Assembly: GCF_041320595.1 (NCBI RefSeq)
Contig: NZ_CP166625.1
Location: 970,501 to 1,034,500, forward strand
Direction: 5' to 3'
Source: Pleomorphomonas sp. PLEO
GTDB lineage: Bacteria; Pseudomonadota; Alphaproteobacteria; Rhizobiales; Pleomorphomonadaceae
DNA: 64,000 nucleotides
This document shows positions 1-12,980 of this stretch, one piece after another. The notes below the pieces were generated by a model that worked only from the letters and a program-made list of their open reading frames with translations, had not been told where the DNA came from and searched no databases. A program made the translations under genes and the position numbers. The stretch's first letter is position 1, and each line of letters begins with the position of its first letter.

Positions 1-70
1 CCGAGGCGATCCAGCCCGCGAGGCCGCCGATAATGATGGCTGCGATCCAGCCGATGCTTGCGTCGTTCAT
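1..70 (-). CDS. GlsB/YeaQ/YmgE-type small membrane protein (5' part only)
   Basis: Only the first 23 codons are in the window, and the gene runs off the left edge. The start ATG (70-68) is preceded by AGGTGAGAAG, a good ribosome-binding site. The N-terminus reads MNDASIGWIAAIIIGGLAG and continues WIAS. This is a hydrophobic helix with the Gly-rich pattern typical of transglycosylase-associated/YeaQ stress membrane proteins. The family assignment rests on this short helix, so it is tentative. Confidence 0.55.
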   Translation of the reverse strand, partial: MNDASIGWIAAIIIGGLAGWIAS

Positions 71-335
71 CTTCTCACCTCGAGCGATCCGTTTCAACGA
101 ATGGTCCCGCCGCCTTCCGGTCGCGTGGGAGCTTTCGCTCCGCAACCTTCGGCCGGGCCGACGAGGGAATAACGAAATACTGAGCGAGCAGTTCCCGCCG
201 AACATGGTTGAAACATGCGAGGTGATGGCGACGATCTGAAACGATGTCGCCAGTCTTAATCGTGGCGCGGTTCGATTTATGCTGACGCCGTCGTTCGCGA
301 ATGTCGGCGACGCCAGCACGAGGGGCAAGGGCCGG

Positions 336-1028
336 TCAGTATCCGGCGGGGCTTCCTTTGCCCGCGCCGCCGACGATGGCGATACCGGCACTGGCCCCTA
401 TCCGCGTGGCACCGGCTTCCACCATGGCCCACGCGGTCTCGGCCGTACGAACCCCACCGGAAGCCTTCACGCCCATCTCAGGACCGACCACCCGGCGCAT
501 CAGCGTGATGTCTTCAACCGTCGCGCCACCGCTTGAGAAGCCCGTGGAGGTTTTGACAAAATCGGCGCCAAGGTCCTTGGCTGTTCGACAGGCTGTTTCC
601 TTCTGGGCGTCGTCGAGCAAGCAGCTCTCGATGATCACCTTCAGCACCTTGCCAGCCGTTGCTTGTCGCACAGCGGCGATGTCGGCGCGGAAACGATCGA
701 GATCGCCCTCATGCAAGGCACCGATGTCGATCACCATGTCGATCTCGTCGGCGCCGGCGGCGATGGCGCGCGAGGCCTCGTCGGCCTTGGCGGCGGCGCC
801 CATGGCGCCGAGCGGGAAGCCGACGACCACACAAGTCTTGACCTTGCTACCCTTGAGACGTTCGGCCACGAAGCCGGCATGTACGGCATTGACGCAGACG
901 GAGGCAAAGCCGTGGGTGATCGCCTCGTCGCAGAGCCGGGCGACTTCAGCCCTGGTTGCCTCCGGCTTAAGGATCGTGTGGTCGATCATGCCAGCCAGCA
1001 CCTGCGGATCGCGTTTCGTTCCCGCCAT
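336..1028 (-). CDS. deoC: Deoxyribose-phosphate aldolase
   Basis: Cytosolic class I aldolase that splits 2-deoxyribose-5-phosphate into acetaldehyde and glyceraldehyde-3-phosphate in deoxynucleoside catabolism. The 230-residue TIM barrel carries the Schiff-base lysine in [11 protein letters not shown] (about K159), the second catalytic lysine in GVKASGG (about K188) and the acidic residue in ADEIDMVID (about D97). An upstream in-frame extension exists, but the ATG at 1028 gives the normal family length and has a GGAG motif about 10 nt upstream. It is divergent from a DeoR-type repressor. The 60-bp gap between them contains a palindrome (1048-1071), which points to direct control by that repressor. 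Confidence 0.95.
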   Translation of the reverse strand: MAGTKRDPQVLAGMIDHTILKPEATRAEVARLCDEAITHGFASVCVNAVHAGFVAERLKGSKVKTCVVVGFPLGAMGAAAKADEASRAIAAGADEIDMVIDIGALHEGDLDRFRADIAAVRQATAGKVLKVIIESCLLDDAQKETACRTAKDLGADFVKTSTGFSSGGATVEDITLMRRVVGPEMGVKASGGVRTAETAWAMVEAGATRIGASAGIAIVGGAGKGSPAGY

Positions 1029-1047
1029 TTCAACGACTCCATCCAGC

Positions 1048-1071
1048 TTTTGTGTTATGATTATCACAAAA
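1048..1071. promoter_or_regulatory. Palindromic operator candidate between deoC and deoR
   Basis: A 24-bp imperfect palindrome has perfect 7-bp arms TTTTGTG and CACAAAA spaced by 10 bp, with further symmetric TA steps inside. It sits in the centre of the 60-bp divergent promoter region, where a DeoR repressor would block both promoters. That DeoR binds here is inferred from symmetry and position. Confidence 0.6.
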
Positions 1072-1088
1072 TTTGTTCGGAACGTTTC

Positions 1089-1829
1089 ATGCCGCCTCCC
1101 GCGAGTCAAGGGGCGAGCCGGGTGAGGTGCCAGTTGAAGAAGGTCGATCGCATAGAGCGACTCAAGAGCAGATTGGAGGACGTGGGGGTCCTGCATCTCA
1201 GCGATGCGGCCATGCTTCTCGGCGTGTCCGGCATGACCGTGCGGCGGGACCTTGCCTCGGCACCGCACTTTTTCAGCTATCTCGGCGGCTACATTTTGCC
1301 GGTCGATGGCGAGCGCGCCACGACCTATCGCCTTGACGCGGAAGCCGACATCCATGCCGACGCGAAAGACCTCGCCTGCCGCAAGGCGGCGCGACTTGTC
1401 GAGCCGGATGACACCATTTTTATCGATTGTGGAACCACAACGCCGCGGATCACGGAGTATCTGCCGGTGTCCGGTCCGCTGACCGTCATCACCTATGCCA
1501 TGAACGTCGCCGAGCGCGTTATCAAGCGGCCGAACACCAGCCTGATCTTGCTGGGGGGGCTGTTCCACGCCTCCTCCCAGACGTTTTCAGGCGATGAGGG
1601 GCTGAGGACAGTGGAGCGGCTGGGGATCAGCAAGGCCTTCTTGTCGGCTGGAGGCGTGCATTCCCAGCACGGTGTCACCTGTTCCAACTTCCATGAAGTG
1701 CCAATCAAGCAGGCGGTTCTGGCCCGCGCCGGATCGAGCTACGCGGTGATCGATTCGAGTAAACTCGAGAAAATCAAGCCGGCGTTCTTCGCGGCGATCG
1801 ACCAATTCGACCAGATCATCACCGAGTAA
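1089..1829 (+). CDS. deoR: DeoR-family transcriptional repressor, deoxyribose type
   Basis: 246 residues, close to the 252 of E. coli DeoR. The N-terminal winged helix-turn-helix ([19 protein letters not shown]) is followed by a sugar-phosphate sensor domain. That domain has the DCGTTTPRI motif and the [11 protein letters not shown] and SAAGVH-like segments (here [13 protein letters not shown]), which match true DeoR more than generic GlpR/FruR-type members. The chosen ATG directly follows the operator palindrome. TTG or GTG codons about 30-50 nt downstream are alternative starts. It probably senses deoxyribose-5-phosphate and represses deoC. Confidence 0.85.
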   Translation: MPPPASQGASRVRCQLKKVDRIERLKSRLEDVGVLHLSDAAMLLGVSGMTVRRDLASAPHFFSYLGGYILPVDGERATTYRLDAEADIHADAKDLACRKAARLVEPDDTIFIDCGTTTPRITEYLPVSGPLTVITYAMNVAERVIKRPNTSLILLGGLFHASSQTFSGDEGLRTVERLGISKAFLSAGGVHSQHGVTCSNFHEVPIKQAVLARAGSSYAVIDSSKLEKIKPAFFAAIDQFDQIITE

Positions 1830-1869
1830 CGGTGGCCTGGCCGATGAGGTTTGACCCAAACATTGTGTG

Positions 1870-2265
1870 TCAGGCGAGTGCCGCGACCGCGGTCTTCACT
1901 TCGCCAAGGGCTGCGATGGCGCTGTCCTTGGCTTCCTCGCTTTTCGCCTCGGCGAGAATGGCCTCGGCGGTGGCGAGTTCAGCTGTGGCAACGGCTGGAT
2001 CGAATTCGCTTTCCGTCACGGCCTTCTCGGCGAGAACGCTGAGGCCGGAAGCGTTGACGTCGGCAAAGCCGCCGCGCACGTAGATCCGGCTCGATACGCC
2101 GCCGGCTTTTACCGTGATGATGCCGGTCTTCAGCGTGGTCAGGAAAGGCGCGTGGCCAGCGAGCACGCCGAAGTCGCCCTCGCTGCCGGGCAGGTCCACC
2201 TGATCGGCGTCGACCGACAGAATCAGGCGCTCGGGGCTGACGAGCTCGAACTTGAAGGTTGCCAT
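1870..2265 (-). CDS. atpC: F1F0 ATP synthase epsilon subunit
   Basis: 131 residues. The N-terminal beta-sandwich (ATFKFELVSPERLILSVDADQVDLPGSEGDFGVLAGHAP) carries the signature GxEGDFGVLxGHAP, and a short Ala-rich helical hairpin follows. It forms the rotor stalk with gamma and can inhibit ATP hydrolysis. It is the last gene of the F1 operon, 160 bp downstream of atpD, and is separated from it by a GC-rich hairpin. Confidence 0.95.
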   Translation of the reverse strand: MATFKFELVSPERLILSVDADQVDLPGSEGDFGVLAGHAPFLTTLKTGIITVKAGGVSSRIYVRGGFADVNASGLSVLAEKAVTESEFDPAVATAELATAEAILAEAKSEEAKDSAIAALGEVKTAVAALA

Positions 2266-2392
2266 CCGGCGCTCCCCACGGTGTTTACGCGCAATTCCCG
2301 GCGAACGATGCGTCTCGCGCTCTGGAATTGCTCAGGCGGCCGTCAAGGCCGGTCAATGTCTCAGATCCGGCGCAACGGGCGCCGGCAAAGGG

Positions 2393-2412
2393 CGGGCGGC
2401 ATTGGCCGCCCG
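2393..2412 (-). other. Intercistronic hairpin between atpD and atpC
   Basis: Perfect 8-bp arms (cgggcggc and gccgcccg) flank a 4-nt loop in the 160-bp atpD-atpC gap, with no T-tract. It is better read as an mRNA-stability or processing structure that tunes epsilon expression than as a terminator. Confidence 0.4.
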
Positions 2413-2425
2413 ACCCGATCGGCGA

Positions 2426-3892
<1,467 letters not shown>

Positions 3893-4765
3893 TCAGAGCG
3901 CCTCGGCGCCCGAAATGATTTCAACGAGCTCGGTGGTGATCTTGGCCTGGCGCGTACGGTTGTAGGTGATCGACAGACGATCGATCATATCGCCGGCGTT
4001 GCGCGTGGCATTGTCCATGGCGGTCATCTTGGCGCCCATCTCGCCGGCGGCATTCTCGAGCAGAGCTGTGAAAAGCTCCACGGCGATGTAGCGCGGCAGC
4101 ATGGTTTTTAGGATTTCCGCCTCGTCCGGCTCGAATTCGTAGACGGCCTCCGAGGCGGCAGCCGAAGCGTCGATCTTGACCGGCAGGAGCTGCTTGGCGG
4201 TGGGGATCTGATTGATCACCGATTTGAATTCGGAATAAAACAGCGTGCAGACGTCGAACTCGCCGGCTTCGTAGAGGTCGACGATGCGCTTCTGAAGGCC
4301 AGTGGCGATGCCGAAGGTGATGGTCTTCACCTCGCGAAGCTCGACACGATCGATGATACGGTTGCCGTGGTCGCGCTTCAGGGCATCAGCACCCTTCTTG
4401 CCAACGGTGATGATCTTCACCGTCTTGCCAGCAGCGAGCAGGGCGGCGGCGCGCTCGCGCGCCAGTCGAACGATCGACGAGTTGAATCCACCGCAAAGGC
4501 CGCGATCGGCGGTGCAGACGACAAGGAGATGCACCTCATCGCGGCCGGTGCCGGCAAAAAGGCGCGGCGCATCATCGCGGCCGGCCATGGCGCCGGCAAG
4601 ATTGGCGACCACCGCACCAAGCCGGCGGGCGTAGGGACGGGCGGCGACCGCCGCCTCCTGCGCGCGGCGCAGCTTCGCCGCGGCGACCATCTGCATCGCC
4701 TTGGTGATCTTCTGCGTCGCCTTCACCGAAGCGATGCGGTTCTTGAGTTCTTTCAAGCTAGCCAT
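3893..4765 (-). CDS. atpG: F1F0 ATP synthase gamma subunit
   Basis: 290 residues. It forms the central rotor shaft. The N-terminal helix ([35 protein letters not shown]) and the C-terminal signature ([25 protein letters not shown]) form the coiled coil inside the alpha3beta3 ring. A Rossmann-like central domain contains the [12 protein letters not shown] motif. It lies between atpA and atpD, in the usual alphaproteobacterial order. Confidence 0.98.
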   Translation of the reverse strand: MASLKELKNRIASVKATQKITKAMQMVAAAKLRRAQEAAVAARPYARRLGAVVANLAGAMAGRDDAPRLFAGTGRDEVHLLVVCTADRGLCGGFNSSIVRLARERAAALLAAGKTVKIITVGKKGADALKRDHGNRIIDRVELREVKTITFGIATGLQKRIVDLYEAGEFDVCTLFYSEFKSVINQIPTAKQLLPVKIDASAAASEAVYEFEPDEAEILKTMLPRYIAVELFTALLENAAGEMGAKMTAMDNATRNAGDMIDRLSITYNRTRQAKITTELVEIISGAEAL

Positions 4766-4844
4766 ATCGGCTCCTGCCCGTCGGGCATCGGGGCGCGGGA
4801 GAGAAGGGCGTCTGCCGCCCTTCTCGGTTCATCCAGCGATGTCG

Positions 4845-6934
<2,090 letters not shown>

Positions 6935-6949
6935 GTAAGAACCCCTCAT

Positions 6950-7250
6950 CGGTGCGAACCATCAAAGGTTCACCCGGCTGAACGCTTTGAAGATATTCGC
7001 ATAATAGAATACGACGGCGGCACGGCACACGGCCCCGCAGCGAACTTGGCACCGTCTACCACAGGAGTTTCCCTCACGCAACGCGTTCACTGGATTCAGG
7101 AATTCGGTTTTTTGCGCGGATATCCTTAGGTAAATGGCCGCTTGGGACATCCCCTTAAAAAATGCTTATCCTAAAGTCGAATGCTTTATCGTTTTAGATG
7201 GCGTTGACCCTAGCCCACGAAGCCGTCGCATTGCGAGCTGATTCCGATCC
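6950..7250. other. Intergenic region priA-atpH, probably the F1 operon promoter region
   Basis: About 300 bp with no convincing ORF. The part near 7100-7210 is noticeably more AT-rich than its neighbours, as expected for the atp operon promoter. I could not fix unambiguous -35/-10 boxes, and I see no terminator with a T-tract after priA. Confidence 0.4.
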
Positions 7251-9485
7251 TCACAGGAAACTTTGCGGATCGACATCGACATAAGCCTCGACACCGCGCG
7301 TTGGCCGGTCGGCGGCGGCGATCCAGGCTCGCATATAGGCCGACAGATCGGTATCGCGTCCCGAATGGGCGATCAGGCGAAAGCGGTGGCGTCCGCGCAC
7401 GACGGCCAGCGCCGCCTCTGCCGGGCCAAGCACTTCAACCGCCGGATCGCGTGGCGCCATACGGGCAAGGTGGCGGGCGTGGTCCTCGGCAAGCTCGCGG
7501 CTTGGTCCGGAGACCAGAATCGCCGCGAGGCGACCGAAAGGCGGCATGGCCGATCGCTCGCGCTCGGCAAGCTCGGTGCGATAGAAACGTTCGCCATCGC
7601 CGGAGACCAACGCCTCGATCACCGGGCTTTCCGGCGCGTAGGTCTGGAGCAGGCCGATCCCCTTGCCCATGACGCGGCCGGCGCGGCCGGTCACCTGGGC
7701 AAGCAGCTGAAAGGTCCGCTCGGCGGCGCGGGGGTCGCCTTGGGAAAGGCCGAGATCGGCGTCGACCACGCCGACCAGCGTCAGCTTGGGGAAGGTGTGG
7801 CCCTTGGCAACCATCTGGGTGCCGACGACGATATCGCACTCGCCCTTGGCCACCGCCTCGAACTCTGCCCGGAGGCGCTGGATGCCGCCCCCCATGTCGG
7901 AAGACAGCACCACGGTGCGTTTGTCGGGCAGCAGCGTCTGCATCTCCTCGGCGATGCGCTCGACGCCGGGGCCACAGGCGACCAGGCTATCGAGCGTACC
8001 GCAGGAGGGGCAGGCCTCGGGCCGGGGCACCGTATGGCCGCAATGATGGCAGACGAGCCGTCCGCGAAATCGGTGTTCCACCAGCCAGGCCGAGCATTCA
8101 GGGCACTGGAACCGGTGGCCGCAGGACCGGCAGAGGGTCAACGGTGCGTAACCGCGCCGGTTGAGAAATAGCATGGCCTGTTCGCCGCGCTCGGTCACCT
8201 GACGGATGGCGGCGACGAGGCCGGGCGCCAGAAAGCGGCCGCGCGGCGGACCGGCCTTGCGCATGTCGATGGCGTAGAGGCTGGGCAGATCGCGACCGGT
8301 GGCGCGGGCCGGCAGGATGATGTGCCGGTAGCGGCCGCGTTCCGCATTGACGCGGCTTTCGAGCGACGGCGTCGCCGACGCGAGAATGACGGGGATCTTT
8401 TCGAGCCGGCCGCGCACCACCGCCATGTCGCGCGCATGATAGCTCGCCCATTCTTCCTGCTTGTAGGCGCTGTCGTGTTCCTCATCGATGACGATCAGGC
8501 CCAGGTTGGAGAAGGGCAGAAACAGCGCCGAACGGGCGCCGACCACGACGCGGGCTTCGCCGAGCGCCACGGCACGCCATGTGCGGGCCCGTATCTTCGG
8601 GCCGACGTCGGAATGCCATTCGGCCGGCAGCGCTCCGAAGCGCTCCGAGAAGCGCTCGAGGAAGGCGCGGGTGAGCGCGATCTCCGGCACCAGGATCAGG
8701 GCCTGCCGGCCGGCGCGTAGCGCATCCGCCACCGCTTCAAGGTAGACCTCGGTCTTGCCCGAGCCGGTGACGCCGTCGATCAGCGTTACGCCGTCGAGTT
8801 GCGCTTCACGCAGCTTGGCCACGGCGGCGCTTTGATCGGGGGTGAGCTCGATGGGATTGAAATCAGGATCGGGCGTTCGGAACGGTCGGCCGGGTGGCAG
8901 GTCGATCTCGGCGAGTGCGCCGGCGGTTACCAAGCCTTCGACGACGGAGGGCGACACGCCGGCCGCCGCCGCGAGACCGGCGCGCGTCCATGCCTGGCCT
9001 TCGTTCTCAACGAGCAAAGCCAGCACCCGGCGGCGCGCGTCGGTGAGGCGTTCGGGCGGTGCGCTCGTCGCAATCAGGCCACGCAGTGGCGGTTCCGGCT
9101 CCAACGCATCCGGGGCGCGCAGGACCATGCGCATCACCATGCCGCGCGGCGTCAGCGTGTAGCGGGCGACCCAATCGACGAAGGTGAGCATCTCCGGCGT
9201 GAGCGGCGGCGCGTCGAAGGCGATCTCGATCGGGCGGAGCCGGTTCGACGAGGCCGAAAGTTCGGCCGGTTCGCCGGTTACGATGCCCACCACCTTGCGC
9301 GGGCCGAGCGGAACTTGAACGATCGAGCCCGGCCCAACCGCCATTCCGTGCGGTACGCGATAGGAATAGGAGAGATCGAGCCCGACCGGGGTAAGCACCT
9401 GCACCACATCCCCGCCGGCCGCTGGGCGGGGAGCGGTGGCTCCGAACAGGTCATGAAGCGAGGAGGCTGGTTTTTCGGTCGGCAT
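7251..9485 (-). CDS. priA: Primosomal protein N', replication restart helicase
   Basis: 744 residues, a normal PriA length. The order is an N-terminal DNA-binding domain (VQVLTPVGLDLSYSYRVP...), Walker A at about residues 238-245 (GVTGSGKT), a DEEH box (IDEEHDSAYKQEEWASYHARD), and the PriA-specific zinc region with four CxxC pairs (CRSCGH, CPEC, CHHCGH, CPSCG). A helicase C domain with TGRAGR follows. PriA recognises stalled forks and reloads the replisome. Its position just upstream of atpH is recurrent in Rhizobiales. Confidence 0.96.
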   Translation of the reverse strand: MPTEKPASSLHDLFGATAPRPAAGGDVVQVLTPVGLDLSYSYRVPHGMAVGPGSIVQVPLGPRKVVGIVTGEPAELSASSNRLRPIEIAFDAPPLTPEMLTFVDWVARYTLTPRGMVMRMVLRAPDALEPEPPLRGLIATSAPPERLTDARRRVLALLVENEGQAWTRAGLAAAAGVSPSVVEGLVTAGALAEIDLPPGRPFRTPDPDFNPIELTPDQSAAVAKLREAQLDGVTLIDGVTGSGKTEVYLEAVADALRAGRQALILVPEIALTRAFLERFSERFGALPAEWHSDVGPKIRARTWRAVALGEARVVVGARSALFLPFSNLGLIVIDEEHDSAYKQEEWASYHARDMAVVRGRLEKIPVILASATPSLESRVNAERGRYRHIILPARATGRDLPSLYAIDMRKAGPPRGRFLAPGLVAAIRQVTERGEQAMLFLNRRGYAPLTLCRSCGHRFQCPECSAWLVEHRFRGRLVCHHCGHTVPRPEACPSCGTLDSLVACGPGVERIAEEMQTLLPDKRTVVLSSDMGGGIQRLRAEFEAVAKGECDIVVGTQMVAKGHTFPKLTLVGVVDADLGLSQGDPRAAERTFQLLAQVTGRAGRVMGKGIGLLQTYAPESPVIEALVSGDGERFYRTELAERERSAMPPFGRLAAILVSGPSRELAEDHARHLARMAPRDPAVEVLGPAEAALAVVRGRHRFRLIAHSGRDTDLSAYMRAWIAAADRPTRGVEAYVDVDPQSFL

Positions 9486-9577
9486 CGGCTGATTCGGGGT
9501 GTACGGCGATTGATCATAGGCTAAACGGAGGGCCGTCGCCTCGCCAAGCCGCCATCCATTTGGAAAAGCCGCAGACC

Positions 9578-10477
9578 ATGAGCCGTCCTGCCATCATCGT
9601 TCTCTCCTCCTTTGTTGTCCGCGGATCGGTGGGCGCTCGCGCCGCCTTCGCGCTGGAACGGCTCGGCCATCGCGTCTGGACGTTGCCGACGGTCATCCTG
9701 CCCTGGCATCCTGGCCATGGCCGCGCTCACCGGATGGCCCTGCCGGAGACGGATTTCGCGGCGCTCTGCGCCGATCTTGCCCGCTCGCCCTGGCTGTCCG
9801 AGGTGGGCGGAATCATCACCGGTTATCTGGGCTCGGCCGGGCAGGCGGATGCCGCCGCCGCGCTGGTGGCCGCCGTCAGAGCGGCCAATCCCAAAGCGCT
9901 GCATCTGGCCGATCCGGTGATCGGCGACATGGGCAGCGCTGGTACAGGCAGCCTTTACGTGCCCGAGCCGGTTGCCATCGCCCAGCGCGACCGTTTGGTC
10001 GCCATCGCCGACATCGCTACGCCCAATCGCTTCGAACTGGGCTGGCTGACGGGCCTGCCGATCGACACGTTGAGCGAGATCGCAGTGGCGGCGCGGGCGC
10101 TCGGGCCGAAGCGCGTCGTCGTCACCTCGGCGCCGGCGCTGATGGCCGGCAAGATCGCCGCTGCGCTGGTCACCGCCAATGAGACCATCATTGCCGAGAA
10201 CCAGCTGATTGAAGGCGCTCCCAACGGCACCGGCGATCTGTTCGCGGCGCTGTTCTTGTCGAGGTTGATCGGCGGCGCGTCCGACGAGGCGGCCCTCGCC
10301 GCCGCCTCGGCCTCCACCTTCGAAGTGATCGCCCGGTCGGTGAAGGCTGGAGCGCGCGAACTGGAGTTGGTCGACGAGCAGGACGCCCTGGTCCACCCGA
10401 TGGCCATGGTCGATATTCGTCGGCTAGGGACCTCTCGAAGGGGCGTCGCGCGGCCCTCGACGATCGAGACCTTGTGA
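9578..10477 (+). CDS. pdxY: Pyridoxal kinase (PdxK/PdxY type)
   Basis: 299-residue ribokinase-fold protein that phosphorylates pyridoxal/pyridoxine in B6 salvage. Seen: the N-terminal SSFVVRGSVGARAAFALERLG, the GYLGSAGQ segment, LADPVIGD, TPNRFELGWLTG, and the anion-hole/catalytic motif APNGTGDLFAALFL. The ATG at 9578 is chosen over an in-frame TTG 18 nt upstream. The N-terminal SxxVxxGxVG pattern separates it from PfkB sugar kinases. The last 25 residues are less conserved. It is divergent from priA across a gap of about 90 bp. Confidence 0.85.
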   Translation: MSRPAIIVLSSFVVRGSVGARAAFALERLGHRVWTLPTVILPWHPGHGRAHRMALPETDFAALCADLARSPWLSEVGGIITGYLGSAGQADAAAALVAAVRAANPKALHLADPVIGDMGSAGTGSLYVPEPVAIAQRDRLVAIADIATPNRFELGWLTGLPIDTLSEIAVAARALGPKRVVVTSAPALMAGKIAAALVTANETIIAENQLIEGAPNGTGDLFAALFLSRLIGGASDEAALAAASASTFEVIARSVKAGARELELVDEQDALVHPMAMVDIRRLGTSRRGVARPSTIETL

Positions 10478-10568
10478 AACGCGCGATGATTGACGCCTAT
10501 AAGTAGACTTCCGTATAACCCGCCGGGCGGGAATCTTGTCCGTCGCCTTGCCCTCCAGCCGGACTTCC

Positions 10569-11258
10569 ATGATGACTGAACCGAAAGCTCCCCTTCGCCC
10601 GAAGCTGCCTGCCTCCTTTCCGGGGCGTCTGACGACCGGTTACGAGGCTTTTCGGGAAGGCCGTTACCCCAGCGAGAACGAGCGCTACAAGCGACTGGCC
10701 TCCGAGGGACAAAAGCCTCACATCATGATCATCGGCTGTTCGGACAGCCGTGTGTCGCCAGAAGTGATCTTCGATGCCGGTCCGGGCGAGATCTTTGTCG
10801 TCCGCAACGTCGCCAACCTCGTGCCACCCTATACGCCGGATGGTGAGACGCATGGCACCTCGGCTGCCCTCGAATTCGCGGTGATAGCGCTCGCCGTTCG
10901 CCATATCGTGGTGATGGGCCACGGTCGTTGCGGCGGCATCGTGGCGGCGCTCGACCACCGCGCCCCGCTGACGCCGACCGATTTCATCGGCAAGTGGGTG
11001 TCGGTGCTGGATGAGACGACCGAGCGGGTGCGCTGTGACCATTCCATCGGCCCTGGCTTGCGCTACACCGCGCTTGAGCATGAGGCGATCAAGGCGTCGC
11101 TGAACAATCTTCTCGCCTATCCCTTCGTCAAGAACCGGGTCGAGTCCGGTTCATTGGCGTTGCACGGCGCGTGGTTTGATGTTGCCGAGGGCGAGCTGCA
11201 CGTGCTCGACCGCGACAGCGGTGATTTCACCGTCCTCTCCGGTACGCTTGCCCCTTGA
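10569..11258 (+). CDS. Beta-class carbonic anhydrase
   Basis: 229 residues. It interconverts CO2 and bicarbonate. All zinc-site and catalytic residues of the beta class are visible: CSDSR (about C57, D59, R61) and GHGRCGG (about H118, C121), with the NVANLVPP segment between them. The ATG at 10569 (an ATGATG pair) is preferred to a TTG 33 nt upstream because the intervening sequence is not conserved-looking. No signal peptide, so it is probably cytosolic and supplies bicarbonate to carboxylases. Confidence 0.93.
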   Translation: MMTEPKAPLRPKLPASFPGRLTTGYEAFREGRYPSENERYKRLASEGQKPHIMIIGCSDSRVSPEVIFDAGPGEIFVVRNVANLVPPYTPDGETHGTSAALEFAVIALAVRHIVVMGHGRCGGIVAALDHRAPLTPTDFIGKWVSVLDETTERVRCDHSIGPGLRYTALEHEAIKASLNNLLAYPFVKNRVESGSLALHGAWFDVAEGELHVLDRDSGDFTVLSGTLAP

Positions 11259-11343
11259 ACCTTGGCGACAAGGCGATTACGGCTAGCGGCCGAAAGCCGG
11301 CCGGAGGAGGTCGTGCGCCCCGTTTTCAAGTTCTAAGGATGCG

Positions 11344-12459
11344 ATGATGGCAAAGAATTCGCTGTTCCTGCTGCCCGGCGACGGCATCGGCCCGGAAATC
11401 ATGACCGAGGTCGAAACGATCATTGCCTTCCTGAATGGCAAGGGTCTCACCGATTTTTCGCTCGATCGCGGTCTCGTCGGCGGTTCGGCCTACGACGCCC
11501 ACGGCGCGGCCATTTCGGAAGCCGACATGGCCAAGGCGCTGGCCGCCGACGCGGTGCTGTTCGGCGCCGTCGGTGGACCCAAGTGGGATAGCGTTCCTTA
11601 TAATTGCCGCCCGGAAGCTGGCCTCCTGCGCCTCCGTAAAGACCTCGGCCTGTTCGCCAATCTTCGTCCGGCCATCTGCTATCCGGCGCTGGCCGACGCC
11701 TCCTCGCTGAAGCGCGAAGTGGTGGAAGGCCTCGACATCCTGATCGTCCGCGAGCTGACAGGTGGCGTCTATTTCGGCGAGCCGAAGGAAATCGTCACGC
11801 TGGAGAACGGCGAGAAGCGCGCCGTCGATACGCAGGTCTACACCACGCACGAGATCGAGCGCATCGCCCGGGTCGCCTTCGACCTCGCCAAGGCGCGCAA
11901 TGGCCGTGTCTCCTCGGCCGAGAAGCGCAACGTCATGAAGTCTGGCGTGCTGTGGAACCAGGTGGTGACCAAGGTCGGCAAGGAAGAGTATGCCGACGTC
12001 AAGCTCGACCACATCCTGGCCGACAACTGTGCCATGCAGCTCGTCCGCTACCCCAAGCAGTTCGACGTCATCCTGACCGACAACCTGTTCGGCGATGTGC
12101 TCTCGGATATCGGCGCCATGCTGACCGGTTCGCTGGGCATGCTGCCGTCGGCCTCGCTCGGTGCGCCTGACGCGGCCACCGGCAAGCGCAAGGCGCTCTA
12201 TGAGCCGGTCCATGGTTCGGCACCGGATATCGCCGGAACGGGCGCTGCCAATCCGATCGCCATGATCGCCTCCTTCGGCATGGCGCTGCGCTATTCCTTC
12301 GGCCTGATCGATCTCGCCGGCAAGCTCGACGAGGCTATCGCCCGCGTGCTCGGCAAAGGGCTCCGGACCAAGGATATCGCCCAGAAGGGCGAGGCGACCA
12401 TCGACACGCGCGCCATGGGCGCCGCCATCCTCGCCGAGTTCAAGGCACTGGTTGGCTGA
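11344..12459 (+). CDS. leuB: 3-Isopropylmalate dehydrogenase
   Basis: 371 residues, usual length. Oxidative decarboxylation of 3-isopropylmalate, the third leucine step. Motifs include [11 protein letters not shown] near the N-terminus, [25 protein letters not shown], the metal/substrate site [21 protein letters not shown], and the NAD loop [18 protein letters not shown]. An AAGGAT ribosome-binding site precedes the ATGATG start. leuC lies about 520 bp downstream and leuA is near 61.3 kb. leuD is not in the window. Confidence 0.97.
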   Translation: MMAKNSLFLLPGDGIGPEIMTEVETIIAFLNGKGLTDFSLDRGLVGGSAYDAHGAAISEADMAKALAADAVLFGAVGGPKWDSVPYNCRPEAGLLRLRKDLGLFANLRPAICYPALADASSLKREVVEGLDILIVRELTGGVYFGEPKEIVTLENGEKRAVDTQVYTTHEIERIARVAFDLAKARNGRVSSAEKRNVMKSGVLWNQVVTKVGKEEYADVKLDHILADNCAMQLVRYPKQFDVILTDNLFGDVLSDIGAMLTGSLGMLPSASLGAPDAATGKRKALYEPVHGSAPDIAGTGAANPIAMIASFGMALRYSFGLIDLAGKLDEAIARVLGKGLRTKDIAQKGEATIDTRAMGAAILAEFKALVG

Positions 12460-12980
12460 CCGGATATTCGACTTTCGGCGATCACGGCCGTACTCACGGC
12501 GTTGTTAACTCCCCCTCTCTTGTTTTCGAGGGGGACCGCACCAAATCATAATCATGACGGCACCGCCCAATAGGCACTGCCCCCCGTCTCGCCAGTGGCG
12601 GTGACCGTCGGCCGGGTTCCCCTCCCGGCCCCGCGCTGATCCCTAGCGCCGCGCCCAGCCTTCCCCCGAGGCTGGGCGCTTTCATGTTCAGGCCATGCGC
12701 CCCGGTCGCCGCACCGACATATCGGCGATTGTCGGCGGGTCGGTTTTTCAGTATAGAGCGCTTATGTACGCGAAGCCGCAGATCACGCGCCTGCCGACGT
12801 CGGCCGATTACTTTCCGGCCCACGATCACGCGCGCCTGCCATGGCGGTTTCTGGCGCGGCAGACCGGCGACAGCCGACTCCGGCCCTGAGATGACGGCCG
12901 ACGTATCGGCCACTCCATGATTTTCTATGCATGTCAGGGGCGTGGTTCGCCCGCCTCACGGAATCGAAAGTTCGATCATC
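12460..12980 (+). other. Hairpin-rich non-coding region between leuB and leuC
   Basis: About 520 bp without a convincing gene. Three consecutive perfect hairpins are present. The first has arms tccccctc/gaggggga at 12510-12535. The second has arms ggccggg/cccggcc at 12610-12630. The third has arms gcgcccagcc/ggctgggcgc at 12651-12679 and is followed by TTTC. The loops of the last two are C-rich. A 41-codon ORF at 12764-12889 has no recognisable product. The region could hold a small RNA or a leuC leader. Confidence 0.4.
12651..12683 (+). terminator. Terminator-like hairpin upstream of leuC
   Basis: Perfect 10-bp GC-rich stem (gcgcccagcc / ggctgggcgc) with a 9-nt loop, followed by a short TTTC tract. 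The weak T-tract makes efficient intrinsic termination uncertain. Confidence 0.5.

Noticed and set aside
336-1568. Long 410-codon ORF over deoC
   Set aside because: The N-terminal 180 codons run antisense to deoR and are not protein-like. deoC starts at 1028.
12764-12889. 41-codon ORF upstream of leuC
   Set aside because: No ribosome-binding site, no leucine codon run and no recognisable product, so it is not called as a gene or leader peptide.
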